This document shows, in pieces, positions 8,787 through 18,008 of a stretch of 64,000 nucleotides of DNA. The position numbers were made by a program, and so were the translations under genes. Every line of letters starts with the position of its first letter. Within the stretch, counting starts at the first letter, position 1. The DNA lies in assembly GCA_003152355.1 (NCBI GenBank), contig PMAA01000201.1, forward strand, positions 30,811 to 94,810, written 5' to 3'. The notes below the pieces were generated by a model. It was not told the DNA's origin and did no database searches. It was given only the letters and a program-made list of their open reading frames with translations. This DNA is from Acidobacteriota bacterium (GTDB lineage Bacteria > Acidobacteriota > Terriglobia > Acidiferrales > UBA7541).

Positions 8787-11639
8787 ATGGATCGAGTCAT
8801 TCGCTATTCCGGAATATTGGCATTCCTAGTTTTGTATCTTGGCGCGGTGACTTCCATTCGCGCACAGTCGTCCGGCACGTCAGGCAGCGTCGCCGGCACA
8901 GTTGTAGATCCATCTGGCGCCGTCGTGGTCGGCGCAACCGTCGAAATTCAGAATCCTGTGAGCGGCTTCAACCGCACCGGGACGACGGACAGCTCGGGAA
9001 ATTTCATCATCCAGAACGTACCGTTCAATCCGTATCATCTGACCATCATGGCGACCGGCTTTGACGGATACTTTCAAGACGTCAGCGTTAATTCGACGGT
9101 TCCGATCCTCCTGAAAATCGCTCTCAAGATCACGGGTGCAACCACGTCGGTTCGGGTCGAGGCCTCAGGAGAAGACCTTCTCGAGACCGATTCCACGGCA
9201 CATACGGACATAGATCGCGCGCTCTTCGAAAAGCTTCCGCTCGAGAGTGCGTCGTCCTCTCTCAGCTCTCTCGTCACGCTGGCGACGCCGGGAATTGCGG
9301 CGGATTCAAATGGGCTCTTTCATGGGCTCGGCGATCACGCGTCGAACTCGTTTTCCATCGACGATCAACCCATCACCGACCAGCAAAGCAAGGTGTTCTC
9401 GAATCAACTGCCGGTCGACGCCGTGCAATCCATGGAGGTGATCGAGGGCGCGCCGCCGGCCGAGTACGGCGATAAGACGAGCGTGATTATTGTGGTCACC
9501 ACACGCTCGGGGCTGGGCGTGACGACTCCTCACGGTAGCGTCACATCTTCCTACGGCTCGTTCGGATCAACGAACGGTGGATTTGACTTGTCCTACGGCG
9601 GGCAGAAACTGGGGAATTTCATCGCGGTAAACGGGCTCGACACCGGGCGATTTCTCGACGGGCCGGAGTATGTGGTCACGCACGACAAAGGCAACGAAGC
9701 GAATGTGTTCGATCGCGTTGACTTCAAACCTTCGCAATCGGACACCATCAATCTGAATTTCGGCTATACGCGTTCTTGGTTTCAAACGCCGATTTCATAC
9801 GACGCGCAAAACGCAACGGCATGGTCCGGAGTCGTCGTGCCCGCAATGTGCCCTATCGGGCAGATCGGTTCTTGTGGCGGCTTGGGGCCGAACGGCGAAC
9901 CAGTCGGCTCACAGGATCAACGCTCGCAGATCAGGACGATTAATTTTGCGCCAGCGTGGACGCGTCTGATCAATTCGAACACCGTCCTCACGGCCGGCGC
10001 CTTTGTGCGGCAAGATCAATACAATTACTACCCAAGTGACAATCCGTTCGCCGATCTCACTCCCGATCTTCAACTCCAAACGGTGGGACAGAGCCGCAGA
10101 CTAACGAATATCGGCGGCCGCGCGAGTCTGTCGTACGTGCGGGGCATAAACAACATCAAGGCCGGAATCATCTACGAAGACACGCTGCTGACGGAAAACG
10201 ATCACATCGGAATCGTTGATCCGACGGCGAACGCAGTCTGCTTGTACGCCAACCTGTCTCCCGACACGAATCCTCTGCTAACGAATCCTGCCTCATGCAC
10301 TGGGTTCCTGCAGCCGAACGCCGGGCAAGGGATCAACAATGGTGCTTCGATCCCCGCGTTTAATCCGCTGCTGGCGTGTTACGACTTGACGAGGATCGCG
10401 TCGTTGCCTGCCTCCGACGGTTGCCCCGCGTCCGCAAGCGGCATTTATACGTTCAACGGCACGGCCGGCATCAAGGAGCTCGCGCTTTACCTTGAGGACG
10501 CAATCACCAAGAACAATTGGACGTTCAACATCGGTCTACGCGGCGATATCTACGACGGGATCACCCGTCAAAATCAGCTCGAGCCAAGGCTCGGCGCCGC
10601 CTACAACGTGAAGCGGACCAACACCGTGCTGCGCGTCTCTTATGCCCGCACGCTCGAAACCCCGTTCAACGAGAACTTGGTGCTTGCCAGCGAAGGATGC
10701 CTGAACCCGGTTATCAACGCGATCGAGTCTTCGACCATTAGCCCGTGCGTGGCAACGACGCCGCTGAGGCCCGGATGGCGCAATGAATTCCACGCTGGCC
10801 TGCAGCAAGCTTTCGGAAAATATTTGGTGGTGGACGGCGAGTACATCTGGAAATACACACACGGAGCTTACGACTTCAGTGTGCTGGGCAATACGCCGAT
10901 CACCTTCCCAATCGAATGGAGCCGCTCGAAAATTCCCGGATATGCGGTTCGCGCCACGGTGCCAAATTTCCACGGTCTCACGGCTTTCATCGTGTTCTCG
11001 CATGTGGCTGCGCGTTTCTTCGAACCGCAGGTCAGCGGGATCGGAGCCGCGCCTGTCGGAAGCGAAGTTTTCCGCATTGACCACGATGAAAACTTCAACC
11101 AAACAACCCACGTGCAATATCAGCCATGGAAGCGTGGACCGTGGTTTGGGTTCAACTGGCGCTACGACAGCGGCCTTGTTGCCGGCCCGGTTCCCTGCGT
11201 AGGAGGCAATTGCGCAAATGGGCCGAACGGTGGCGGACCGGACAATCTCGTGGATACGTCCATCATCACTCCCGATCAGCAGTTCGAAGCGGGATTGTTC
11301 TGCGGTCCGGTTCGCGCCACTCCGACAACTCCCATCAGTTCGAGTTTTGGCGTCAACCTGTGCCCTGGTTCGCAGTACGGCTCGACGCTGATCAACATTC
11401 CAGCGCCTGGCACCGAGAATGACGATCACAATCCTCCGCGCATCGCGCCGCGGAATCTGTTCGACATGGCGATCGGGCACGACAACCTCTTCAACGGCGA
11501 CAAGTACAAGTGGAGCGTTCGTTTCACGGCGGTCAACGTGACGAACAAATACGCGCTCTACAACTTTTTGTCGACGTTCAGCGGCACGCACTACGTCTCG
11601 CCTCGTACCTTCACAGGCGAGATCGGTTTTCACTTCTAG
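8787..11639 (+). CDS. Carboxypeptidase regulatory-like domain / TonB-dependent outer membrane receptor
   Basis: CarboxypepD_reg-like N-terminus (SGSVAGTVVDPSGAVVVGATVEIQNP), plug-like IEGAPPAEYGDKTSVIIVVTTRSG and C-terminal beta-barrel ending in F; ATG 8787 preceded by GGGAGGGAC. Confidence 0.85.
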   Translation: MDRVIRYSGILAFLVLYLGAVTSIRAQSSGTSGSVAGTVVDPSGAVVVGATVEIQNPVSGFNRTGTTDSSGNFIIQNVPFNPYHLTIMATGFDGYFQDVSVNSTVPILLKIALKITGATTSVRVEASGEDLLETDSTAHTDIDRALFEKLPLESASSSLSSLVTLATPGIAADSNGLFHGLGDHASNSFSIDDQPITDQQSKVFSNQLPVDAVQSMEVIEGAPPAEYGDKTSVIIVVTTRSGLGVTTPHGSVTSSYGSFGSTNGGFDLSYGGQKLGNFIAVNGLDTGRFLDGPEYVVTHDKGNEANVFDRVDFKPSQSDTINLNFGYTRSWFQTPISYDAQNATAWSGVVVPAMCPIGQIGSCGGLGPNGEPVGSQDQRSQIRTINFAPAWTRLINSNTVLTAGAFVRQDQYNYYPSDNPFADLTPDLQLQTVGQSRRLTNIGGRASLSYVRGINNIKAGIIYEDTLLTENDHIGIVDPTANAVCLYANLSPDTNPLLTNPASCTGFLQPNAGQGINNGASIPAFNPLLACYDLTRIASLPASDGCPASASGIYTFNGTAGIKELALYLEDAITKNNWTFNIGLRGDIYDGITRQNQLEPRLGAAYNVKRTNTVLRVSYARTLETPFNENLVLASEGCLNPVINAIESSTISPCVATTPLRPGWRNEFHAGLQQAFGKYLVVDGEYIWKYTHGAYDFSVLGNTPITFPIEWSRSKIPGYAVRATVPNFHGLTAFIVFSHVAARFFEPQVSGIGAAPVGSEVFRIDHDENFNQTTHVQYQPWKRGPWFGFNWRYDSGLVAGPVPCVGGNCANGPNGGGPDNLVDTSIITPDQQFEAGLFCGPVRATPTTPISSSFGVNLCPGSQYGSTLINIPAPGTENDDHNPPRIAPRNLFDMAIGHDNLFNGDKYKWSVRFTAVNVTNKYALYNFLSTFSGTHYVSPRTFTGEIGFHF

Positions 11640-11657
11640 ACAACTATCGCAATTTAG

Positions 11658-11694
11658 GCACGTTGCACGGGATCATGCGTTCCGCGCAACGTGC
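11658..11694 (+). terminator. Stem-loop downstream of the first TonB-dependent receptor (no clear U-tract)
   Basis: Perfect 9-bp inverted repeat GCACGTTGC...GCAACGTGC 19 nt after the stop codon; no T-run follows. Confidence 0.4.
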
Positions 11695-11748
11695 GTGGCC
11701 CATTCGCTTCGACTCCGGCCGCGCGTCAGTATTGTAACAATTTTCTAG

Positions 11749-11777
11749 TTGACACTAGGTTTCAACTACGCTACCGT
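11749..11777 (+). promoter_or_regulatory. Putative sigma70-type promoter for the second TonB-dependent receptor
   Basis: TTGACA (11749-11754), 17-nt spacer, weak -10 TACCGT (11772-11777). Confidence 0.5.
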
Positions 11778-11784
11778 CTTGAGT

Positions 11785-11807
11785 CAGTTGATAATCATTA
11801 TCAACTG
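11785..11807. promoter_or_regulatory. Fur-box-like operator
   Basis: Perfect 23-bp palindrome CAGTTGATAATCATTATCAACTG with the GATAAT-N-ATTATC core of Fur boxes; just upstream of the receptor start at 11837. Confidence 0.8.
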
Positions 11808-11836
11808 GAATTTCTCTTTAGGGCGGTTCCTATCCA

Positions 11837-14800
11837 ATGGGTGGGATCAGGTTAAGACGTCGGATTTCCCGGTTTCTGCTGCCTCTCGCGTTTTTCGTCT
11901 TGGCATGGACGGCCGCGGCTGGCGTCGGCGGGAGCATTTCTGGAACAGTCAAGGATCCCTCCGGCGCCGTGATACCCAAAGTCGCAGTGACAGCGACTAA
12001 CATCGGCACCGATATCCGGCAATCCGCAGAGACTGACGGCAAAGGGGTGTACGTCTTCCCCGCTCTTGCGGTAGGCCGCTACGATCTTGAATTCGGACGG
12101 GCTGGCTTCAGGCCTTTTCGGCGCACGGGAATTGTTATAGACGCGAACTCTGCCTTGCTGGTGGACGCAGTATTAGAGGTGGGCACCCAGACGGACACCG
12201 TTACGGTGAGCGACACCGCAATTCACGCCGAGACATCCAGCACGCAGATGGGTGAGGTCATCACTGGCGCGAACATGACCGCTGTCCCGTTGCTTGGCCG
12301 AAGCTTCACTGACCTACTCGCTCTTCAACCCGGAGTCGTTCCCGCCACATCCATCACATCCGAAACCGTCCAGGACGTGGGGGCAAGCGCGTTTTCACCG
12401 TCGGGCGACCTGAATCCAGGCACCATATCAATTAACGGCCAGCGTGAATTCGCGAACGCTTTCATCGTCAATGGCAGCGACGTCGAAGAGGACGTCAATA
12501 TGGGCACGGCGATTGTCCCGAACTTGGATTCCATCGCCGAATTCCGCATCCTCACAAATAATTTCGACGCTGAATACGGAGAATTCAGCGGCGGCCAGAT
12601 CAACGTCATTACAAAGTCCGGAACAAATCAGTTTCATGGCGATGCTTTCGAATTTCTCCGCAATACCGATCTCGATTCGCGCAACTTCTTCTCACCGGCG
12701 CGCGGCGTGTACCAGCAGAACCAGTTTGGTGGAACGGTGGGAGGCCCGATCAAGCGTCAGAAAGTTTTTTTCTTCACCGATTATCAGGGGACGCGGCTGA
12801 AGCAAGGCGTTGACACTGGATTGATCCCAGTCCCATCTTTGCTGGAGCGGACGGGCGAGGTCGGTGCGCTATCCGGCACGGTGACTGGACTAAATTGGGC
12901 CAGCCTTTTGTCTAAGGAGTTGCACTACACGGTTTCGCCGGGAGAATCTTACTCGAGCGTTTTTCCGAGTGGCACGATTCCGCAAAGCGCGTGGTCCGCT
13001 CCGGCCCAGAACTTGTTGCAATACATTCCGAAGCCGAATCAATCCGGCAATCTCTTTTCGACTTCCGCGGTTGACCAGACCCTCGGCGACGACAAAGGCG
13101 CCCTGCGCATCGACGCCAATACGCATCTGGGACTGATCTCCGGCTACTACTTCATGGATTCCTTTTCCCAGAACAATCCGTATCCCACAGCACAGGGCGG
13201 AGCGAACGTGCCAGGGTTCAACGACCTGAACTTTGGCCGAGCGCAATTGTTGAGCCTGGGTGACACGATACTCAGCGGAACCGGAGTCAATGAATTTCAC
13301 TTCAGCTATTTGCGCGACGCCACCGATCTGGGAGAGCCCGTTGGCGGCGTGGGCGTGAGTCTGGCGTCACAAGGCTTCGTCACCGGCGCGGGGACATCAG
13401 GTATTGTCCCGTTGTCGCCCCAAACCGTGGGAGTGGAGAGCGTCGCCTTCAACAATTTCACCATCGGCACGAATCCCAACAACCTCAGGCAAGTGAACAA
13501 CACATTTCAATGGATCGACAATTTCTCAAAGGTCATCGGCGCGCACACCATCAAGGCGGGCGTGGAAATCCATTACGACCAGGTCAACACATTCCCGATT
13601 GCCCAGTTCAACGGAAGCTTTTTGTTTTTCGGCAGCGAGACGGGATCGGACTTCGCCGACTTCCTGTTGGGCATTCCAAGCCAGTACAACCAGAGTGAAC
13701 TGCAGTCCTTCTATGGCCGGAACAGATACGCGGCCGTCTTCGCGCAGGATAGTTGGCGGCTGAAATCCAATCTCACGCTGAATTACGGCCTGCGCTGGGA
13801 TCGCATCGAGCCGTGGTATGAAAAGTACAACCAACTGAGCGTATTCGAACCGGGTAGACAATCGGTAGTCTTTCCTGGCGCGCCCGCGGGCATCTTGTTC
13901 CCTACCGATCCCGGAGTCTCCCGCACGTTGGCGCCGCCGGGGAATCTCGATTTCGCCCCTCGCATCGGCTTGGCGTATTCACCGACCGCCGGCCGCGACA
14001 CTGTTCTCGGAAAAATTCTCGGAGGCCCAGGGAAGTCGAGCGTGCGGGCCGGCTTCGGCCTTTACTACACGGCGATTGAAGCGCTGACGATCGGCGTCTT
14101 GAGCGCGAACGCGCCTTACGGAACCACATACTCGAGCCCCGCTCCGCCGTTGTTCGCCACGCCTTTCATCACCGCCTCGACGGGAAAGAATCGCGGCCAG
14201 CACTTTCCCGCGCAACTCGCTCCCCTGGACAGCTCGGCAAGCCATCCCGATCCCAACGTGGACTGGTCGCAATACGAACCGATCAGCGGGATTCCTGCTT
14301 ACCCTCCCTCGAACCGCATTCCGTACACCGAGGAATACATGCTGTCGCTCGAACGCCAGTTGAATTCCAACACGCTGCTCAGCGTCAGTTATGTGGGAAC
14401 GCAAGCGCACCGCCTTCTGGTTCTCATCGAGGCAAATCCGGGTGATCCGGCGCTCTGCCTCAGTCTCAGCGAGCCGAGTGACGTGATGCCCGGCACACCA
14501 ACGTGCGGGCCCTTCGGTGAGAGCAACGTATTCACGACCGCTTCGGGCCAGGTAATCAACGGAACGCGAGGGCCGCTCGGGCCAAATTTCGGAAGCGACG
14601 CTGACCAAGCGACGATTGGCAATTCTAGTTACAACGCGCTGCAACTCAGCCTCCGCCATACCAGCGGACGCCTGCAATTCTTTGCGGGCTACACGTTCAG
14701 CAAATCGATGGACCAGGCTTCGAACGTGGGTGAACAAGTTAATCCGATAAATCCCGCGCTCAGCAAAGCTCTCTCCGCGTTCGACGTGAAGCACAACTTC

Positions 14801-15340
14801 GTCATCAGCTACAACTACGAACTGCCCATTGACCGCCTCTTCCGCACGGCAAACCGCTGGACTCATGGCTGGGCAATCTCGGGCATCACTCGTTTCAGCA
14901 GCGGCTTTCCCGTGACGCTCTTCAACTATGGCGATAACTCGTTGTTGGGCGCCGAACCGAACGGCATCAACAACTTTGGCGTGGACGAGCCTGATTTCAC
15001 TCCAGGGCCGCTCGATCTCAATCACAATCCTCGCAACGGGCAGCCCTATTTCAACACTTCGCTATTCAGCCTGCAGCCGCTCGGCTCGCCCGGAAATTCG
15101 CCGCGCCGCTTCTTCTACGGTCCCGGCATCAACAATTTCGACATGGCATTGCTCAAGACTGTGCGATTGAAAGAATCCACATCGCTGCAATTTCGCCTCG
15201 AAGCATTCAACGTCTTTAATCACGCCCAGTTCTATGGCCCGGCGTCGGTGGACGGCAACATCAACAGCACTACGTTCGGACAAGTCGTAAGCGCGGCGCC
15301 CCCGCGTCTGATGCAGGCGGGTGTGAAGCTGGAGTTCTGA
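11837..15340 (+). CDS. Carboxypeptidase regulatory-like domain / TonB-dependent receptor (Oar-like)
   Basis: 1167 aa; GGSISGTVKDPSGAVIPKVAVTATNIGT N-terminus, plug motif EYGEFSGGQINVITKSGTNQFHGDAFEFLRN, C-terminal LMQAGVKLEF. Confidence 0.92.
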   Translation: MGGIRLRRRISRFLLPLAFFVLAWTAAAGVGGSISGTVKDPSGAVIPKVAVTATNIGTDIRQSAETDGKGVYVFPALAVGRYDLEFGRAGFRPFRRTGIVIDANSALLVDAVLEVGTQTDTVTVSDTAIHAETSSTQMGEVITGANMTAVPLLGRSFTDLLALQPGVVPATSITSETVQDVGASAFSPSGDLNPGTISINGQREFANAFIVNGSDVEEDVNMGTAIVPNLDSIAEFRILTNNFDAEYGEFSGGQINVITKSGTNQFHGDAFEFLRNTDLDSRNFFSPARGVYQQNQFGGTVGGPIKRQKVFFFTDYQGTRLKQGVDTGLIPVPSLLERTGEVGALSGTVTGLNWASLLSKELHYTVSPGESYSSVFPSGTIPQSAWSAPAQNLLQYIPKPNQSGNLFSTSAVDQTLGDDKGALRIDANTHLGLISGYYFMDSFSQNNPYPTAQGGANVPGFNDLNFGRAQLLSLGDTILSGTGVNEFHFSYLRDATDLGEPVGGVGVSLASQGFVTGAGTSGIVPLSPQTVGVESVAFNNFTIGTNPNNLRQVNNTFQWIDNFSKVIGAHTIKAGVEIHYDQVNTFPIAQFNGSFLFFGSETGSDFADFLLGIPSQYNQSELQSFYGRNRYAAVFAQDSWRLKSNLTLNYGLRWDRIEPWYEKYNQLSVFEPGRQSVVFPGAPAGILFPTDPGVSRTLAPPGNLDFAPRIGLAYSPTAGRDTVLGKILGGPGKSSVRAGFGLYYTAIEALTIGVLSANAPYGTTYSSPAPPLFATPFITASTGKNRGQHFPAQLAPLDSSASHPDPNVDWSQYEPISGIPAYPPSNRIPYTEEYMLSLERQLNSNTLLSVSYVGTQAHRLLVLIEANPGDPALCLSLSEPSDVMPGTPTCGPFGESNVFTTASGQVINGTRGPLGPNFGSDADQATIGNSSYNALQLSLRHTSGRLQFFAGYTFSKSMDQASNVGEQVNPINPALSKALSAFDVKHNFVISYNYELPIDRLFRTANRWTHGWAISGITRFSSGFPVTLFNYGDNSLLGAEPNGINNFGVDEPDFTPGPLDLNHNPRNGQPYFNTSLFSLQPLGSPGNSPRRFFYGPGINNFDMALLKTVRLKESTSLQFRLEAFNVFNHAQFYGPASVDGNINSTTFGQVVSAAPPRLMQAGVKLEF

Positions 15341-15412
15341 AGTGGAACCATCGGCGCGGCGATGACGCTTGTGTTTGGTTAAGCATCTTCAAAAGTCCAC
15401 ATCTTCCCGAAA

Positions 15413-15440
15413 TTGTTGCGCCGATAATTCCTGTTACAAT
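15413..15440 (+). promoter_or_regulatory. Putative promoter of 6S RNA
   Basis: TTGTTG (15413-15418), 16-nt spacer, TACAAT (15435-15440), just upstream of the 6S closing stem. Confidence 0.6.
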
Positions 15441-15445
15441 TAGGC

Positions 15446-15645
15446 GTGGAGGCGGCCTGCGAAGCGGGTGACGGTGTGACGGCCTATTTGAACCAACACT
15501 GGATCCCTGGGAGCCCCCGTCGTCCTGCCCTTGTGCAATCCTCGCTGGGTAACCGGCTCGGGAAGCCTTAAAGCAGGCGCAGGGCGCCCACCTATTACGT
15601 GGGGTTCAGGGTCTAGCATCGCACGGCCAAGTGGACGCCTCCTTT
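15446..15645 (+). ncRNA. ssrS: 6S RNA
   Basis: GGAAGCCTTAAAGCAGG...CACCTATTACGTGGGGTTCAGGGTCTAGCATCGCACGGC matches E. coli 6S (GAAGCCUUAAAACUG...CACCUUGAACCAAGGGUUCAAGGGUUACAGCCUGCGGCGGC); terminal stem GGAGGCG (15448-15454) / CGCCTCC (15636-15642). Confidence 0.92.
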
Positions 15646-15718
15646 CATTCTCAGTACGAACTTGAATAAGCTCGCGGTCGGATTCAGTTAGGCGCCGCGC
15701 GGATTGTGAACCCTTTCC

Positions 15719-16501
15719 ATGCGCATTCTGTTTGTCGGTGATGTGGTCGGCTCGCCCGGTCGTAAGATTATTCACGACCATCTCGCGGATACGGTCGCGC
15801 AGAGGAAAGTCGATCTCTGCATTGTGAACGGTGAGAACGCCGCGTCGGGCTTCGGCATCACGCCGCGGCTAGCCGAGGAATTATTCGCCGCAGGGGCGGA
15901 AGTCATCACCGGCGGCAACCACATCTGGGACCGCAAGGAAATCCTCGACTATTTGCCTCACGAGCCTCGATTGATCCGCCCCGCCAATTTTCCACCGGGC
16001 GCGCCTGGCAGCGGGCTCTACGTCGGCAAGGCAAAAAATGGAGTGGATTATGCGGTGCTCGATCTCCAGGGCCGCACTTTCATGCCGGCGCTTGATTGCC
16101 CATTTCGCGCGGCCGAGCGCGAACTTGCGCGCGTTCCGGAAAATGTAAAGGTGATCGTCGTGGACATCCATGCTGAAGCCACGTCGGAAAAGCAGGCGAT
16201 GGGATGGTTTCTCGACGGCAAAGTCTCCGTGGTGCTCGGCACGCACACACATGTGGCCACTGCCGATGAGCGCGTGCTTCCTGGCGGTACGGCATACATC
16301 ACCGACGTTGGAATGACGGGCCCGCACGATTCCGTCATCGGCATGGACAAGGTCGGAATCATCCAGCGCTTCCTCGATGGAATGCCGGCGCGGTTTTCCG
16401 TGCCTGAAGGCGACGTCCGCATGAACGCTGTTCTCATTGATGCGGACGAGTCAACGGGCCACGCTCGATCGATCGAACGTGTCGTGCTTCGCCTGGCATG
16501 A
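15719..16501 (+). CDS. YmdB-family metallophosphoesterase (TIGR00282-like)
   Basis: MRILFVGDVVGSPGRKIIHDHL..NGENAASGFGIT..GGNHIWDRKEI..GTHTHVATADERVLPGGTAYITDVGMTGPHDSVIGM. Confidence 0.92.
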   Translation: MRILFVGDVVGSPGRKIIHDHLADTVAQRKVDLCIVNGENAASGFGITPRLAEELFAAGAEVITGGNHIWDRKEILDYLPHEPRLIRPANFPPGAPGSGLYVGKAKNGVDYAVLDLQGRTFMPALDCPFRAAERELARVPENVKVIVVDIHAEATSEKQAMGWFLDGKVSVVLGTHTHVATADERVLPGGTAYITDVGMTGPHDSVIGMDKVGIIQRFLDGMPARFSVPEGDVRMNAVLIDADESTGHARSIERVVLRLA

Positions 16502-16576
16502 AGCGATAGCTTGCAAGCAACGCGCCTCAGGTTGCGGGCATCTTTTGCGTCAGGAGCCTCTATAATTTCCCGGTCC

Positions 16577-17638
16577 ATGATCAAGCGTCTCGCCGCACGT
16601 GTCTCGGTGTCTCTGATCCTCGTTATCGCCCTTGCCGGCGTCGCGAAGCTCGCGAATTTGCGCGCGCAGGAGCTCGATATCGAACTCAGTTCCACCGCAC
16701 ATCTGCTGCCGGATGTGGGTTCCGGCCTTCGCGCCATTCATCGGGATTCAGCGGGACGCTACTACGTGCTGACGGCGCCGGGTACAGTCATTTCAATCTA
16801 TGCGGCCGACGGACAATTGGCGGGAAAAATTCCCGCCATCACGACAAAGGAAGCGTCGCTACTCGATGCCGCGGACTTCGACGTTGATTCGTCAGGCCGC
16901 GTCGTCGTCGCCGACCGCGGAGCGAATGCAATCAAGATATTCAACGCTGCCGGGCACGATCAGAATTCGTTCCCGGTTACCGCTCCGAGTTCTGTCGCGG
17001 CTCTCTCTTCGGGTGAGATCGCCGTATCGAGTTTGCACTCCAGGAAGCTCTTGGAAATTTACGACAAAGATGGAAAGTGGCTGAGGAATTTCGGCGAACG
17101 CACAAATCTCGCGGAACATTCTGAATTGAACCGGAGCCTGAATCTCGGCAAGCTCATCGCCGATCCCGCGAATCATCTTTACTACGCATTCAGCTATTTG
17201 CCGGAACCGACGGTGCGCCGCTACGATCGCCTCGGTAACTCCACTCTCGAGATTTCATTGAGCACACTTGAATTCGCACCTGTCGCGGAGGCCACCCGCC
17301 ACCAGATTTCGGAGCAAGATCAAAAAACTGGAGCGCCGATTTTCAAGCGGGTGATCAACGCGGTTGGCGTGGATCCGCAATCGCTGGATATTTGGATCGC
17401 GATGGGCGATGAGTTGACGCATTTCGATCGCGAAGGTTCGCGCCGCGGCGAAACGTACCGCACATACACAGCCGAGGGCGAGCGCATGGTGCCGATCTCC
17501 ATCATCGTTGAGCCCGATCATCTCATCCTCGCGGCCGATCCGATCGGCGTGTACGTGTTCCCGCGTCCCGACAAGGCTCCTGGCATCGCTCCTGAAAAAA
17601 CAGAAGAAAAACCGGCCGCCGCAGACAAAAAACCTTGA
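16577..17638 (+). CDS. Secreted NHL/6-bladed beta-propeller-type protein
   Basis: Signal peptide from ATG 16577 and repeated propeller-like segments (AADFDVDSSGRVVVADRGANAIKIFNAAG). Confidence 0.65.
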   Translation: MIKRLAARVSVSLILVIALAGVAKLANLRAQELDIELSSTAHLLPDVGSGLRAIHRDSAGRYYVLTAPGTVISIYAADGQLAGKIPAITTKEASLLDAADFDVDSSGRVVVADRGANAIKIFNAAGHDQNSFPVTAPSSVAALSSGEIAVSSLHSRKLLEIYDKDGKWLRNFGERTNLAEHSELNRSLNLGKLIADPANHLYYAFSYLPEPTVRRYDRLGNSTLEISLSTLEFAPVAEATRHQISEQDQKTGAPIFKRVINAVGVDPQSLDIWIAMGDELTHFDREGSRRGETYRTYTAEGERMVPISIIVEPDHLILAADPIGVYVFPRPDKAPGIAPEKTEEKPAAADKKP

Positions 17639-17743
17639 GTTGGATCAAAGTCTTCTGGGGAAAAATTCCCATTGGAATCCAAGAATTCAATTGACATCTT
17701 CGCGAATGGCCTTCTGGCGCGATGTATTTCTCATCCTGTGCCT

Positions 17744-17975
17744 TGTGGAAAACCTGTGAATTGCTTGTGAACGCTGTGGACGGTCCTCTCTCAGTTTTCT
17801 CTTGCTCCGGGAGATTCTTTTAGGCAGAATCCCGCCTCGCGTTCGCTGACGTCTCTCGAAAGGTTTCACTCCTCGGACGGTGGAAGTGGCTTCGGGCGTG
17901 TTGCCGCTCAGCCGAGTCAGAACGCCAGGTCCAATCAGGTCGCGTGATCGCTGGATTTCCACAACATTATCCACA
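17744..17975. promoter_or_regulatory. DnaA-box cluster upstream of dnaA (candidate oriC / dnaA autoregulatory region)
   Basis: Consensus DnaA box TTATCCACA at 17967-17975; four TGTG(G/A)A motifs at 17744, 17755, 17766 and 17775. Confidence 0.55.
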
Positions 17976-18008
17976 GCGGTGGAAATGGTCGGAAGGGTTG
18001 ATGTCCGC

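Noticed and set aside
10536-11633. 365-aa minus-strand ORF opposite the first TonB receptor
   Set aside because: No domain-like sequence; fully overlaps a supported receptor CDS
13979-15025. 348-aa minus-strand ORF opposite the second TonB receptor
   Set aside because: Shadow ORF without recognisable features
15440-15781. 113-aa minus-strand ORF over the ssrS region
   Set aside because: Better explained by 6S RNA on the plus strand
17880-18008. N-terminal extension of dnaA in the ORF track
   Set aside because: Contains a consensus DnaA box and promoter-like DNA; DnaA-like sequence starts at MNQWDRIL (18009)
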